A DNA stretch of 64,000 bases, taken from positions 248,001 to 312,000 of the forward strand of contig CALSRT010000006.1 of the NCBI GenBank assembly GCA_943788825.1, read 5' to 3'. Position 1 is the first letter of the stretch; each line of letters starts with the position of its first letter. The position numbers and the translations under genes were made by a program. Under the pieces are notes generated by a model, which was not told where the DNA came from, made no database searches, and was given only the letters and a program-made list of their open reading frames with translations. Shown piece after piece: positions 1 through 7,959 of the stretch. The DNA comes from UBA4582 sp002389265. GTDB taxonomy: Bacteria; Pseudomonadota; Gammaproteobacteria; Pseudomonadales; Azotimanducaceae.

Positions 1-1
1 T

Positions 2-78
2 CAGTCCTTCAGCGACTCGGTCGTTGATGTTGCCTGGGGCTGTTAATACGCAGATGCCGCCGCTGTTCCAAACCTATT
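2..78 (-). other. Short open frame entering from the left edge, no start codon
   Basis: On the minus strand, a frame that opens just after a TAG stop (about position 78) and runs to the left edge translates as a plausible protein segment (NSGGICVLTAPG followed by NINDRVAEGL). It has no ATG, GTG or TTG start inside the window. It could be the start of a gene lying to the left that uses a start I cannot see, a frameshifted remnant, or chance. No family is recognised. Confidence 0.15.
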
Positions 79-158
79 TGTAGGTCTAATAATCGACGGC
101 TCGAACCGCGTGAATTGATAGGTCGTGGTTCCGCTCAGCTCGCTTTCGCAGACTAGGG

Positions 159-1313
159 CTAGTTCTGACGTAGATCCCGAGAAGCCAGATCGATGCGAAA
201 CCTTGCCTCAGGTACACCGTCACAGATGGCGCGCAGTGACGGGGGTAACTCAAGGTGTTCCAGTCCGATAAATCCCTCGCCGTCGCTGCGGCCAAACACT
301 AAGAACCGGTGACCGCGTTGCTGCAATAGACCCAGGGCAGCGTCGCGGTTAGCAATCTGGTTGCCGTAATATTTGGGATCGGCAATCCGTTCGATCGTAT
401 CGCTGCCAACGACAAAGGTCGCGGCGGGAAACACCAATGACTTTTCAATAAAGGTCGGTGCATTGCTGAAAACCATGGCATACCCTTGGGTGCCAAGCTC
501 GCGTGCTTGCAAGTCGAAGTAATCCAATGGGGGCTTGTCCACATTAAACGCCGATATTTCCAGGATCACCTCGTGGCCTAGTATTTCCTTGGCGACAGCA
601 ACCATTTGCCGATGCCCTTCATGCAGAGGGTTGAAGGCGCCGGGAAATACCCCGCGGGGTGATTCGGCAGCGACCCAGGTGGATTTATGTTTACCGTTGA
701 AGAGCTCTTGCCACAGAGTGGGGGCTGCGAGCATGCGCGCCGTGTTATGGTCGCTGGCGTCGAGTCCTAACCTATTATGGAGATCGTCGGCGAGGGGGAT
801 AGGCTGGCCTAACTGAGCCATCTGCATGGCTTGGAGGATTAAATCACCGCAAATTTGCTCCTGCTCACTGCGCTGCCGGCCGGCTTTACCGAAGGTTAAG
901 CTGAATTCCCAGCTTGCCTGACGACTCTGAACCGCTACAAAACAGTGATCATCGCCCCGTCGGCTACGATCGGTGACGAGGGCTGCGCTAGCACCAAGAC
1001 CGAACAGCGGCGTTTCCCTACCTTGATCTGCGTCGCTCGCTGTCGCTCCCTGAGATGCAGTCAGCTGTCGAGCCCGTTGAAATGCAGCCATGGCCAAGGC
1101 TCTGGCAGTTTGCGAACTGGCCGCTTGGGCGGGCGTGTTACCCAGGTAAGCCGTCAGTGCGGTTTGCGCGTAGGGGATGGTGGCTTCAAGCAATGTTCTC
1201 GATGCGCCAGGTACACCCAGCAGGCGACTCAAGGCGGTGGTGCCACCGCCGGTTACGGCTGTGACCCAGTGGCCCGGTGTGCCATGAATTAAGGTGATCA
1301 GTTCGTTGTTCAT
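159..1313 (-). CDS. CinA-like amidase domain fused to a NadD-like nucleotidylyltransferase
   Basis: A 384-residue two-domain protein. The N-terminal part (about residues 10-165) resembles the CinA C-terminal/PncC domain, with TGGGTTALSRLLGVPGAS near residue 21; that family deamidates nicotinamide mononucleotide. The C-terminal part (about residues 220-384) is a nucleotidylyltransferase fold: GAFNPLHEGH is the (H/T)xGH-type nucleotide-binding motif, VGSDTIERI occupies the place of the NadD 'GADN' segment, and ASRDLR near the end resembles the SSTxIR motif. By inference the protein combines two pyridine-nucleotide salvage steps, but the adenylyl/cytidylyl acceptor cannot be read from sequence. 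It is a single gene with no operon partner; the next gene to the right is divergent. Confidence 0.8.
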   Translation of the reverse strand: MNNELITLIHGTPGHWVTAVTGGGTTALSRLLGVPGASRTLLEATIPYAQTALTAYLGNTPAQAASSQTARALAMAAFQRARQLTASQGATASDADQGRETPLFGLGASAALVTDRSRRGDDHCFVAVQSRQASWEFSLTFGKAGRQRSEQEQICGDLILQAMQMAQLGQPIPLADDLHNRLGLDASDHNTARMLAAPTLWQELFNGKHKSTWVAAESPRGVFPGAFNPLHEGHRQMVAVAKEILGHEVILEISAFNVDKPPLDYFDLQARELGTQGYAMVFSNAPTFIEKSLVFPAATFVVGSDTIERIADPKYYGNQIANRDAALGLLQQRGHRFLVFGRSDGEGFIGLEHLELPPSLRAICDGVPEARFRIDLASRDLRQN

Positions 1314-1496
1314 GGTGATTCTCGTGTTAATTCCACCTGGCTAGTGCCGCGGTCACGCGCGGCAACTGCGCGCTAGGCGGAAGAGTGTATCAGGATGGTG
1401 AGTCAGGTCGAGTATGATGACGATAAGGGCTTTCGCTCTGGACTCGAATCGGGATAATAACGACTCCGACGGATCCATTAAAGAGGCGATCGCGTG

Positions 1497-2081
1497 ATGC
1501 ATAAACTAGCTTCGTTATTGCTAACTATCTTGTTGCTGTCAACGACTGTGGGCGTCTTGGCGGCGCCTATTGATGTGCCCGTATTATCGCCAGAGCAGCT
1601 GGATAACTACCAGTTCCCCAGTAAGCCTGAAAGACCAGCTGTAGTGGACGATTTGTCCTTTGGCCAGCTCACGCTGCTTGAGCAGCAACGTGCAGAAATG
1701 CAGGCCTTATTCTCGCGACGTCTGGGGGTGATGTCGCTGAAGAACACCCAAGCGGATCTATCATTGTACCAACAACTCGTAGACCGAAGACTCATACGTC
1801 CTGATCAAATTACGCAATGGCAGGCCTTGGGCGTAGTTTTTGGGGATCTGCTGGTGCGAGAATTCGGTTTACATTGGGTCAGCTATGAAGATGCAGAGGG
1901 TTCCAGCAAGGCCCTGCGTTGGCGCACGACAGACAACTTTATTTTTCCCGTTACCGTGTTTTCCAAACGCGTACAATTCAATGAAAAAATTGACGTCAAA
2001 GCGATCTACCAGGAAATCGCCAGCGAGATCGAGCGATTCAAGCGTTTGTCCTTGAATAGCCCACCAAAAGCCTTTGACTAG
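1497..2081 (+). CDS. Secreted DUF3806-like protein
   Basis: About 194 residues. It opens with a signal peptide (MHKLASLLLTILLLSTTVGV, cleavage likely after VLAA). The mature part resembles the DUF3806 family: a helical N-terminal half followed by FGDLLVREFGLHWVSYED and the strand-rich ending TDNFIFPVTVFSKRV. Function is unknown; a periplasmic location follows from the signal peptide. A GTG immediately before the ATG (1494) could also be the start; AGAGG about 8-10 bases upstream serves either. The small membrane protein at 2179 follows on the same strand. Confidence 0.7.
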   Translation: MHKLASLLLTILLLSTTVGVLAAPIDVPVLSPEQLDNYQFPSKPERPAVVDDLSFGQLTLLEQQRAEMQALFSRRLGVMSLKNTQADLSLYQQLVDRRLIRPDQITQWQALGVVFGDLLVREFGLHWVSYEDAEGSSKALRWRTTDNFIFPVTVFSKRVQFNEKIDVKAIYQEIASEIERFKRLSLNSPPKAFD

Positions 2082-2178
2082 GGCTCCCCTTGGGCGGCGA
2101 TTCCAGCTAAACTACGCAGCTTCATCGGTAGCCGCATATGATTTGCACATTTTCCGCACATTGAAGGTAAGTACGCAC

Positions 2179-2352
2179 ATGATTAAAAAGTTGATTCAAC
2201 GCCCGCTTAAATTTCTGCTGGTGGACTCTACAGTCAATATACTCGGTAATCTATTCGAGCAGCCGCTCGTCATGTGGGCATTTATTGGTTGGGGCTGGAT
2301 TTCCATTCTGGTCATGGCCACCAGCATCGTCAGCCAGATTCTTGCGCTTTAG
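2179..2352 (+). CDS. Small hypothetical membrane protein (57 aa)
   Basis: A 57-residue ORF beginning at the internal ATG 2179; the longer open frame upstream of it is not protein-like. It has a basic start (MIKKLIQRPLKF), then a hydrophobic stretch FEQPLVMWAFIGWGWISILV and a hydrophobic tail, suggesting one or two membrane-spanning segments. AAGGT lies about 12 bases before the ATG, a mediocre ribosome-binding site. No family recognised. Its codon use and its position just after the DUF3806 gene make it plausible but unproven. Confidence 0.45.
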   Translation: MIKKLIQRPLKFLLVDSTVNILGNLFEQPLVMWAFIGWGWISILVMATSIVSQILAL

Positions 2353-2538
2353 TCTGGAGCGAAAAAACAGTCTAGAATTGAAAAAAGAGTCCACAACGGA
2401 AAGTCAGCGAGCTGTCTTTTGCAGATGCCCGCCGGATTTGGCGTTTCGTTAGTGGATGCTGATCGCTTTGCTTCAATTTGTAGCGCGGCCTGGCGCTGAA
2501 CCGGCGCAATCCGCACGCTTTTGAAGTGCGCCGTTACC

Positions 2539-2566
2539 CAGTGAATATTAGCCAGTGAATATTTTG
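2539..2566. repeat. Tandem direct repeat (2 x ~14 bp)
   Basis: CAGTGAATATTAGC and CAGTGAATATTTTG lie back to back in the spacer downstream of the isopropylmalate dehydrogenase gene. The 237-base spacer 2353-2589 otherwise holds no gene I can support. Confidence 0.4.
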
Positions 2567-2589
2567 CCGAGTGCCTGGACTCAGCTCGC

Positions 2590-3720
2590 CTAGATGGCGA
2601 GCAACCGATCGAGTTCTAGCATCACCAAATCCCCGAATTCACTGGTCGATAGGATCTTTGGGTTCGTGTCCGTGGATACCAGGTCGGCAGTTGAGTAACC
2701 CGACTCAAAGACACTTTTCATCGCTGACCAGACCGCATCAGACTCAGCCTTCAAGCCAAAACTCATATCCAGCATCATGGCAGCAGAGCCAATCATAGAG
2801 TATGGGTTAGCGATATTTTTACCGGCAATATCCGGGGCGCTGCCGTGAGACGGTTCATAGTAGGCTTTCTCTGGGCCGACACAAGCCGATGGCATTAGTC
2901 CAAGGCTGCCCAGAATGCCGCCGCCTTGGTCGCTGAGAATATCACCGAACATGTTTTCCATGACCATGACGTCGAATTGGCCTGGGTTCAGGCACAAGGC
3001 GGTAGCGGCAGCATCAACCAGCAGATGCACCACTTTGATATCCGCGTAATCTTTGTGTACCTCGTCGAGGATTTCATTCCAGAAGACGCTGGACATCAAG
3101 ACATTGCTCTTGTGGATATTGTGCAGCACGCCTTTGCGTAATCGGGCCTGTTCAAACCCCACGATCAATATCTGGCGCACCTGGTCTTCGTTATATTCAA
3201 GGGTCTCTTTCACGTAACGTTTGCCGTCAGCATTCACGCCGCGCTCTTTCTCGCCGAAGTACAAACCGCCTACCAGTTCTCTGATCAGCAGAATATCTAT
3301 GCCATCCTGGATGACTTCGCGTTTCAGGGGCGAGAAGTGCGCCATGTCGCGGCTTAAATAGATCGGTCGAAAGTTGGCGAAAGTGTTGTAGCGGGCGCGC
3401 AACGGCAAGATAGCGCCGCGCTCGGCTTGTTCTTCTACCGGAATCTTCTGTGATTCCGCATGACTTAAGCCGACGGGTCCTTTGAGAATAGCGTCAGCGG
3501 CATCGCAGACAGCTTTGGTTTCATCGGGAAAGGCCTTGCCATGTTCAAAATAGGCATGGGCGCCGAAGGGGGCCGCAGTCAGTTCAAATTCAACGTCACG
3601 GTGTTTACTGACCAGGTCGAAGACTCTGACGGCCTGGGCCATGATCTCGGGACCGATGGCATCCCCAGCGAGGATCGCGATTTTGTAGGCGTTGGTCTTG
3701 TTCGTCGTTGGTGTTGTCAT
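2590..3720 (-). CDS. leuB: 3-isopropylmalate dehydrogenase family protein
   Basis: A 376-residue NAD(P)-dependent beta-decarboxylating dehydrogenase of the isocitrate/isopropylmalate family. Visible family residues: GDAIGPEI near the N-terminus, the substrate arginines in ANFRP and IRELVGG, the catalytic tyrosine-containing YFGEK, lysine in IHKSNVL, and metal-binding aspartates in VDAAA and FGDILSD, then the cofactor loop EPSHGSAPDIAGKNIANP. In leucine biosynthesis it would oxidise 3-isopropylmalate. Odd points: the usual VDNA(A/T)MQL segment reads VDAAATALC and the GPVGGPKW region reads GPVGLSHAES, so it may be a divergent paralogue with another 2-hydroxyacid substrate. leuC and leuD are not adjacent. 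All catalytic acids are kept, so it should be active. Confidence 0.75.
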   Translation of the reverse strand: MTTPTTNKTNAYKIAILAGDAIGPEIMAQAVRVFDLVSKHRDVEFELTAAPFGAHAYFEHGKAFPDETKAVCDAADAILKGPVGLSHAESQKIPVEEQAERGAILPLRARYNTFANFRPIYLSRDMAHFSPLKREVIQDGIDILLIRELVGGLYFGEKERGVNADGKRYVKETLEYNEDQVRQILIVGFEQARLRKGVLHNIHKSNVLMSSVFWNEILDEVHKDYADIKVVHLLVDAAATALCLNPGQFDVMVMENMFGDILSDQGGGILGSLGLMPSACVGPEKAYYEPSHGSAPDIAGKNIANPYSMIGSAAMMLDMSFGLKAESDAVWSAMKSVFESGYSTADLVSTDTNPKILSTSEFGDLVMLELDRLLAI

Positions 3721-3860
3721 TAGGTCCGCGTTGTCCTGTGATGTACATATGTGAGGGGCAAGTCTAACACGCAGATTTTAGTTCCTGCCGGGTTATGCCG
3801 ACTATGCCAAAATTTTATGGTTTGGCAGGACGCGTCCAGCCCTGTCGTTGCTGTTAGTTG

Positions 3861-5066
3861 TTAGTAAAGCAAATGTCGCGCGCGCTCTTCGAGCCATGGC
3901 TGCTCTTCGGCGTGCAATCGAGCCTCGAGTGCTTCAAAACCCAGGGTCGGATCGTCCACCCACTGGCGTAAAAAGGTCCCGCCGTTGATGACATCGATGG
4001 GCACCCTGTGAGGTTCATATTCGTACTCGTGGTGGCGCCATAATGGGTAATCCGGACGGATATGACGCAGGGCCTTGAGCAGGCCTGCGATTAGTCGGTA
4101 GGGCTTGAACTGCTCGTGTTGGTAGTCAGCGAAATCAGTATGAATCTGAATGCCTTCGCAGAGCTCACCCTGGTGCTTGTGAAAGGTCGGCGAGAAAAAA
4201 CAGGGACGTAAAAAGACGCCTTGCAGCCAGTCTGGGCGTTGGCTTTGCAGATAGTCGAGGATTTCCGTTGCCGGAAAGTCTGGTGCGCCAATAATTTCCA
4301 GTGGTACTGTGGTGCCCCGACCTTCAGACAATTCAGTGCCCTCCAGTAGCACGGTGCCTGGGAAGCAGCGACTCATATTCAAGCTGCTGGCGTTCGGGCT
4401 TGGATTAACCCAAGGGCGTTGCTGTAGCGGCCAGCCGTAACCCGGCCCCATCGTCGGCTGATAGTCGATCATCTTAATGGTCTTCAGTCGCACGGGTAGC
4501 TGATGTTTTGCTACCAGCCACTGAGCCAGCTCAGCGGTGGTCAGCCCATGTCGGGTGGGTAGTGTGTCGCAGCCAACAAAGCTCTCCTGGCCCACCTCGA
4601 GACGTAAGCCATCTACGGGCCGGCCAGCGGGGTTGGGGCGATCCAGTACCCAAAGTTCAACGTCGGCGTTCCCGCAGGCCTCAAGGAAGTATTTCAACGT
4701 GGTGATATAGGTGTAAATACGACAACCAACGTCCTGCAGGTCAAAGAGCACGACGTCAATATCAGCGAGCATTTCCTGAGTTGGAAAGCGGTGTTCACCG
4801 TAGAGGCTGATGACAGGAATACCGTGGGTTGGATCCAGGTAATCCGCAGATTCAATCATATTGTCTTGCTTGTCGCCGCGCATGCCGTGCTGCGGACCGA
4901 ATGCTCGGTTTACCTTGACGCCTTGCTGGATCAGGCTATCCAGAGCGTGTTGCAGATCGCAAGTCACCGATGCGGGATGGGCCACCAGCGCGACTTGCCG
5001 CGAGCGTAATGATTGCAGGAGCTCAGCGCTGCCGAGAAGCTCGTCGATACCGAACCGAAATGTCAT
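3861..5066 (-). CDS. NamZ/DUF1343-type exo-beta-N-acetylmuramidase
   Basis: A 401-residue DUF1343 (YbbC/NamZ) protein. Recognisable family blocks: VALVAHPASV near residue 26, FGPQHGMRGDKQDNM, PVISLYGEHRFPTQEML, VLFDLQDVGCRIYTYITTL, LDRPNPAGR, and GRGTTVPLEIIGAPD. Members characterised elsewhere cleave terminal N-acetylmuramic acid from peptidoglycan fragments during muropeptide recycling. There is no obvious signal peptide, so it would act in the cytoplasm on imported fragments, unlike secreted homologues. Its ATG overlaps the stop of the DOMON-like gene by 4 bases, so the two are translationally coupled. Confidence 0.85.
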   Translation of the reverse strand: MTFRFGIDELLGSAELLQSLRSRQVALVAHPASVTCDLQHALDSLIQQGVKVNRAFGPQHGMRGDKQDNMIESADYLDPTHGIPVISLYGEHRFPTQEMLADIDVVLFDLQDVGCRIYTYITTLKYFLEACGNADVELWVLDRPNPAGRPVDGLRLEVGQESFVGCDTLPTRHGLTTAELAQWLVAKHQLPVRLKTIKMIDYQPTMGPGYGWPLQQRPWVNPSPNASSLNMSRCFPGTVLLEGTELSEGRGTTVPLEIIGAPDFPATEILDYLQSQRPDWLQGVFLRPCFFSPTFHKHQGELCEGIQIHTDFADYQHEQFKPYRLIAGLLKALRHIRPDYPLWRHHEYEYEPHRVPIDVINGGTFLRQWVDDPTLGFEALEARLHAEEQPWLEERARHLLY

Positions 5067-5605
5067 TCAATGCCCCGGGTGATAGTCAGAATGTGGGTGT
5101 CACGGTGATGGAAATCCGGATTGCCGTCAATATGTTGCAGAGCATAATAGTGGCGTTGTCCCTGCTTGTCCTCGATGATCGCAGACAAACCCAGTTGCAA
5201 CGCGGGGACAGCCTCCGACCAATCGGGCAAATCCAGCTCAACCTGAATTCGCGTTTGGTACTTGTCATCGAGTTGAGCCGACATCGATTGCAAACTTGCG
5301 CTGCTGGACGCCTGCATGCCAAGGCGATAAGCCTGAAAGTCAAAACAATTCCAGTCACCGCTGGGTGCGACATTCACTTCGGTGTAACCGGTGGCCGTGG
5401 GATCTGCCACAAAGCACTCAAAGCAAGTGTGCTCCCATAGCGCCATTCGGCGTTGCGGGTTCGCCGCCGGCGCCGGCCAATTGAGCGCCGCTCGCTCAGC
5501 CACAAGTTGATACTCAAGGTAGAGCGTCTGCTGAGTCCAGCGCACATCGCAGTGCAATGACTGAATCAGGGGGGTAGGGCTGAAGGCGCGCAGGGCGGTA
5601 AGCAT
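5063..5605 (-). CDS. DOMON-like domain protein
   Basis: 180 residues, a single DOMON-like/CBM9-related beta-sandwich. The family signature is clear: LWEHTCFECFVADP, then YTEVNVAPSGDWNCFDFQ and YRLGMQ. Such domains bind haem or sugars, but in these small soluble bacterial proteins the ligand is unknown. There is no signal peptide. It is the first gene of a two-gene unit: its TGA overlaps the ATG of the downstream NamZ-like gene. The pairing suggests a role linked to amino-sugar handling; this is inference only. Confidence 0.75.
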   Translation of the reverse strand: MLTALRAFSPTPLIQSLHCDVRWTQQTLYLEYQLVAERAALNWPAPAANPQRRMALWEHTCFECFVADPTATGYTEVNVAPSGDWNCFDFQAYRLGMQASSSASLQSMSAQLDDKYQTRIQVELDLPDWSEAVPALQLGLSAIIEDKQGQRHYYALQHIDGNPDFHHRDTHILTITRGIE

Positions 5606-5766
5606 GAGTCGACTGTATCATCTGGGGCAGGACTGCGGGAGGTATGATAACGCGAAATCGCCCTTCGACGTTGAATTTCGCAGCGGAAATCTGTCAGAGA
5701 ATCGGACTTCATCACCCTGCTTATGCTAGGTTACGGTTTTTCAATAATAGGTGAGGCGGGCGTTGC

Positions 5767-7125
5767 ATGTCGGATTATGAATTTGATCTCTTTGTCATCG
5801 GCGTTGGCTCGGGCGGTGTCCGCGCGGCGAGGATGAGTGCAGCTTATGGTGCGCGAGTCGCCACGGCGGAAGACAAGTATATGGGCGGTACCTGCGTCAA
5901 CGTGGGTTGCGTACCGAAGAAATTGATGGTTTATGCCTCCCACTATGCGGAAGACTTCGAAAATGCCCAGGGCTTCGGTTGGTCGCCGGTAAAACCCGAC
6001 TTTGACTGGCCAACATTGATCAGTAACAAAGATCAAGAGATCAGCCGGCTGAATGGCATCTATCAGGGCTTGCTTGATAATGCCGGCGTGACCCATTTTG
6101 ATGGTCGAGCCCGGATTAAAGATGCCCACCATGTGGTGGTTCGCGATCGAGTGATCTCTACCGAGAAGATTCTCATCGCCACAGGTGGCTGGCCATCAGT
6201 GCCACATTTTCCGGGCAACGACCTGGTGATCACCTCCAATGAGGTGTTTCATTTACCGACGTTGCCACCGCGTACCCTGGTAGTGGGTGGTGGTTATATC
6301 GCTGTAGAGTTCGCTGGTATTTTTGCGGGGTTGGGTTGCGATAGTCATCTGTCTTATCGTGGGCCGCTGTTTCTGCGTAACTTTGATGAGGACGTGCGCC
6401 AGACCGTTGCCACCGAGATTGCCAAGAAGGGGGTCAATCTGCATTTCAACTCAACGGTTAGCCATATTGAGAAACAGCTCGATGGCAGTCTCCAGGTGTT
6501 TTTTGCTGATGGCAGCACGCACGAAACCGACTGTGTCATGTATGCGACTGGCCGCGCGCCGGCGGTTGACGATCTTGGGCTTGAGCACGTGAATGTCAAC
6601 TGTCGGGATAACGGTGCGATTATTGTCGATGATCATTTCCGTACCTCTGAACCCTCGATTTTTGCGCTGGGTGATGTCACCGACCGGGTTCAGCTCACGC
6701 CAGTGGCGATTGCCGAGGCCATGGTCTTTGCTCGGGGTCAGTTCCTGCAGCAGCCTGGGCGGATGGATTACACCAATATTGCCACGGCCGTATTCTGCCA
6801 GCCGAACATTGGTACGGTGGGCCTTACTGAGCACCAGGCCCGGGATGCCCACGGTGAAGTGGATATTTATCGCTCGACGTTTCGAGCGATGAAACACACA
6901 TTGAGCGGCAGTGATGAGAAAACCCTGATGAAACTGATAGTCGATCGACAGACCGACAAGGTCTTAGGTGTGCATATGGTTGGACCTGAGGCGGGTGAAA
7001 TCATTCAAGGGATCGCGATCGCGTTGAAGGCCGGCGCGACAAAGGCCGTATTTGATTCAACCATCGGTATCCACCCGACGACTGCTGAGGAATTTGTCAC
7101 CATGCGTGAAGCGGTTGGCGATTAG
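5767..7125 (+). CDS. gor: Glutathione-disulfide reductase
   Basis: A 452-residue flavoprotein disulfide reductase that regenerates glutathione with NADPH. Order of parts: FAD-binding GVGSGGVRAAR near residue 12, the redox-active disulfide GGTCVNVGCVPKK (Cys-x4-Cys), NADPH-binding GGGYIAVEFAG with arginines in SYRGPLFLRNFD as in NADPH-specific enzymes, the FAD motif ALGDVTDR, and the C-terminal catalytic HPTTAEEF (His/Glu). Length matches E. coli Gor. TTG and GTG alternatives are not needed; the ATG is preceded by AGGTGAGG. A DUF429 gene begins 10 bases downstream. Confidence 0.95.
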   Translation: MSDYEFDLFVIGVGSGGVRAARMSAAYGARVATAEDKYMGGTCVNVGCVPKKLMVYASHYAEDFENAQGFGWSPVKPDFDWPTLISNKDQEISRLNGIYQGLLDNAGVTHFDGRARIKDAHHVVVRDRVISTEKILIATGGWPSVPHFPGNDLVITSNEVFHLPTLPPRTLVVGGGYIAVEFAGIFAGLGCDSHLSYRGPLFLRNFDEDVRQTVATEIAKKGVNLHFNSTVSHIEKQLDGSLQVFFADGSTHETDCVMYATGRAPAVDDLGLEHVNVNCRDNGAIIVDDHFRTSEPSIFALGDVTDRVQLTPVAIAEAMVFARGQFLQQPGRMDYTNIATAVFCQPNIGTVGLTEHQARDAHGEVDIYRSTFRAMKHTLSGSDEKTLMKLIVDRQTDKVLGVHMVGPEAGEIIQGIAIALKAGATKAVFDSTIGIHPTTAEEFVTMREAVGD

Positions 7126-7135
7126 GGTGGGTTAG

Positions 7136-7882
7136 GTGCCGACTGGCAAAATTGTCGGGATCGATGGCTGTCGTGCTGGCTGGCTGGCCGTCAGCTGTGA
7201 CAGCAATGAGCTGAAGATGGGTGCTGAGACCCAGTCTATCGATATCCAAGTCTTTGCGACTATCGAGGCACTCTGGTCGGCTCATCACGACGCCAGCCTG
7301 TTGCTGGTGGATATGCCGATCGGTCTGCTTGAGGGCCTGCCCCGGCAGGTGGAACCCGCCGCCCGCAAGGGGCTGCGAGGTAGAACGGCGAGTGTGTTCT
7401 CGGTCCCTTGTCGGCAGGCAGTCTATGCCGGTAGCTATGAACAGGCTTGTGAAATCAATGCGCAACAATTGGGCAAACGCTTGTCGATTCAGGCTTGGCA
7501 TATCTGTCCAAAAATTCGCCAGTTAGATCGCTTTCTGCAAATTTGTCCTGAGGCTCGCGAGCGAATGTTAGAGTCGCACCCGGAACTGGCATTCGCGAGA
7601 GTGAAAGGGCAGCCCTTAACCCACAGCAAGAAGCAAGCAGCAGGGCAGCTGGAGCGACTGGCCATTCTCAGCGGGCACTGGCCGGCGGTCACCGATGTTT
7701 ACCATCAGGCGGTGGGACGCTGGCGACGCAGTGAGGTCCAACGTGACGATATTCTGGATGCGATGGTGCTGCTCTTGACGCTGCGGGGTCGCTGGGCGGC
7801 GTTGTTGGAGACCAGTCAGCGTGATCAACGGGGTCTGGCGATTAACCTGATAGTACCTGTGGGCTATGCTCAACCGGTGTAA
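7136..7882 (+). CDS. DUF429 domain protein (RNase H-like fold)
   Basis: 248 residues, GTG start 10 bases after the gor stop. It matches the DUF429 family: GIDGCRAGWLAV at the start (an RNase H-like first strand with Asp), VDMPIGLLEG, ARKGLRGRTASVFSVPCR, ESHPELAFARV, and DDILDAMVLLL near the end. The acidic residues in these blocks could bind metal, so a nuclease-like role is suggested by fold, but no activity is established for the family. Probably co-transcribed with gor. Confidence 0.8.
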   Translation: MPTGKIVGIDGCRAGWLAVSCDSNELKMGAETQSIDIQVFATIEALWSAHHDASLLLVDMPIGLLEGLPRQVEPAARKGLRGRTASVFSVPCRQAVYAGSYEQACEINAQQLGKRLSIQAWHICPKIRQLDRFLQICPEARERMLESHPELAFARVKGQPLTHSKKQAAGQLERLAILSGHWPAVTDVYHQAVGRWRRSEVQRDDILDAMVLLLTLRGRWAALLETSQRDQRGLAINLIVPVGYAQPV

Positions 7883-7959
7883 TTTGCTATCGTCGGCGGC
7901 GGCAGAGCCGTCGTTTCGGTAAGTCAGTTAAACGCTGTTTAAAATAAAAAGGGGACACA

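Noticed and set aside
4970..5440. 156-codon plus-strand frame opposite the NamZ/DOMON genes
   Set aside because: Lies entirely over two well-supported minus-strand genes; antisense shadow.
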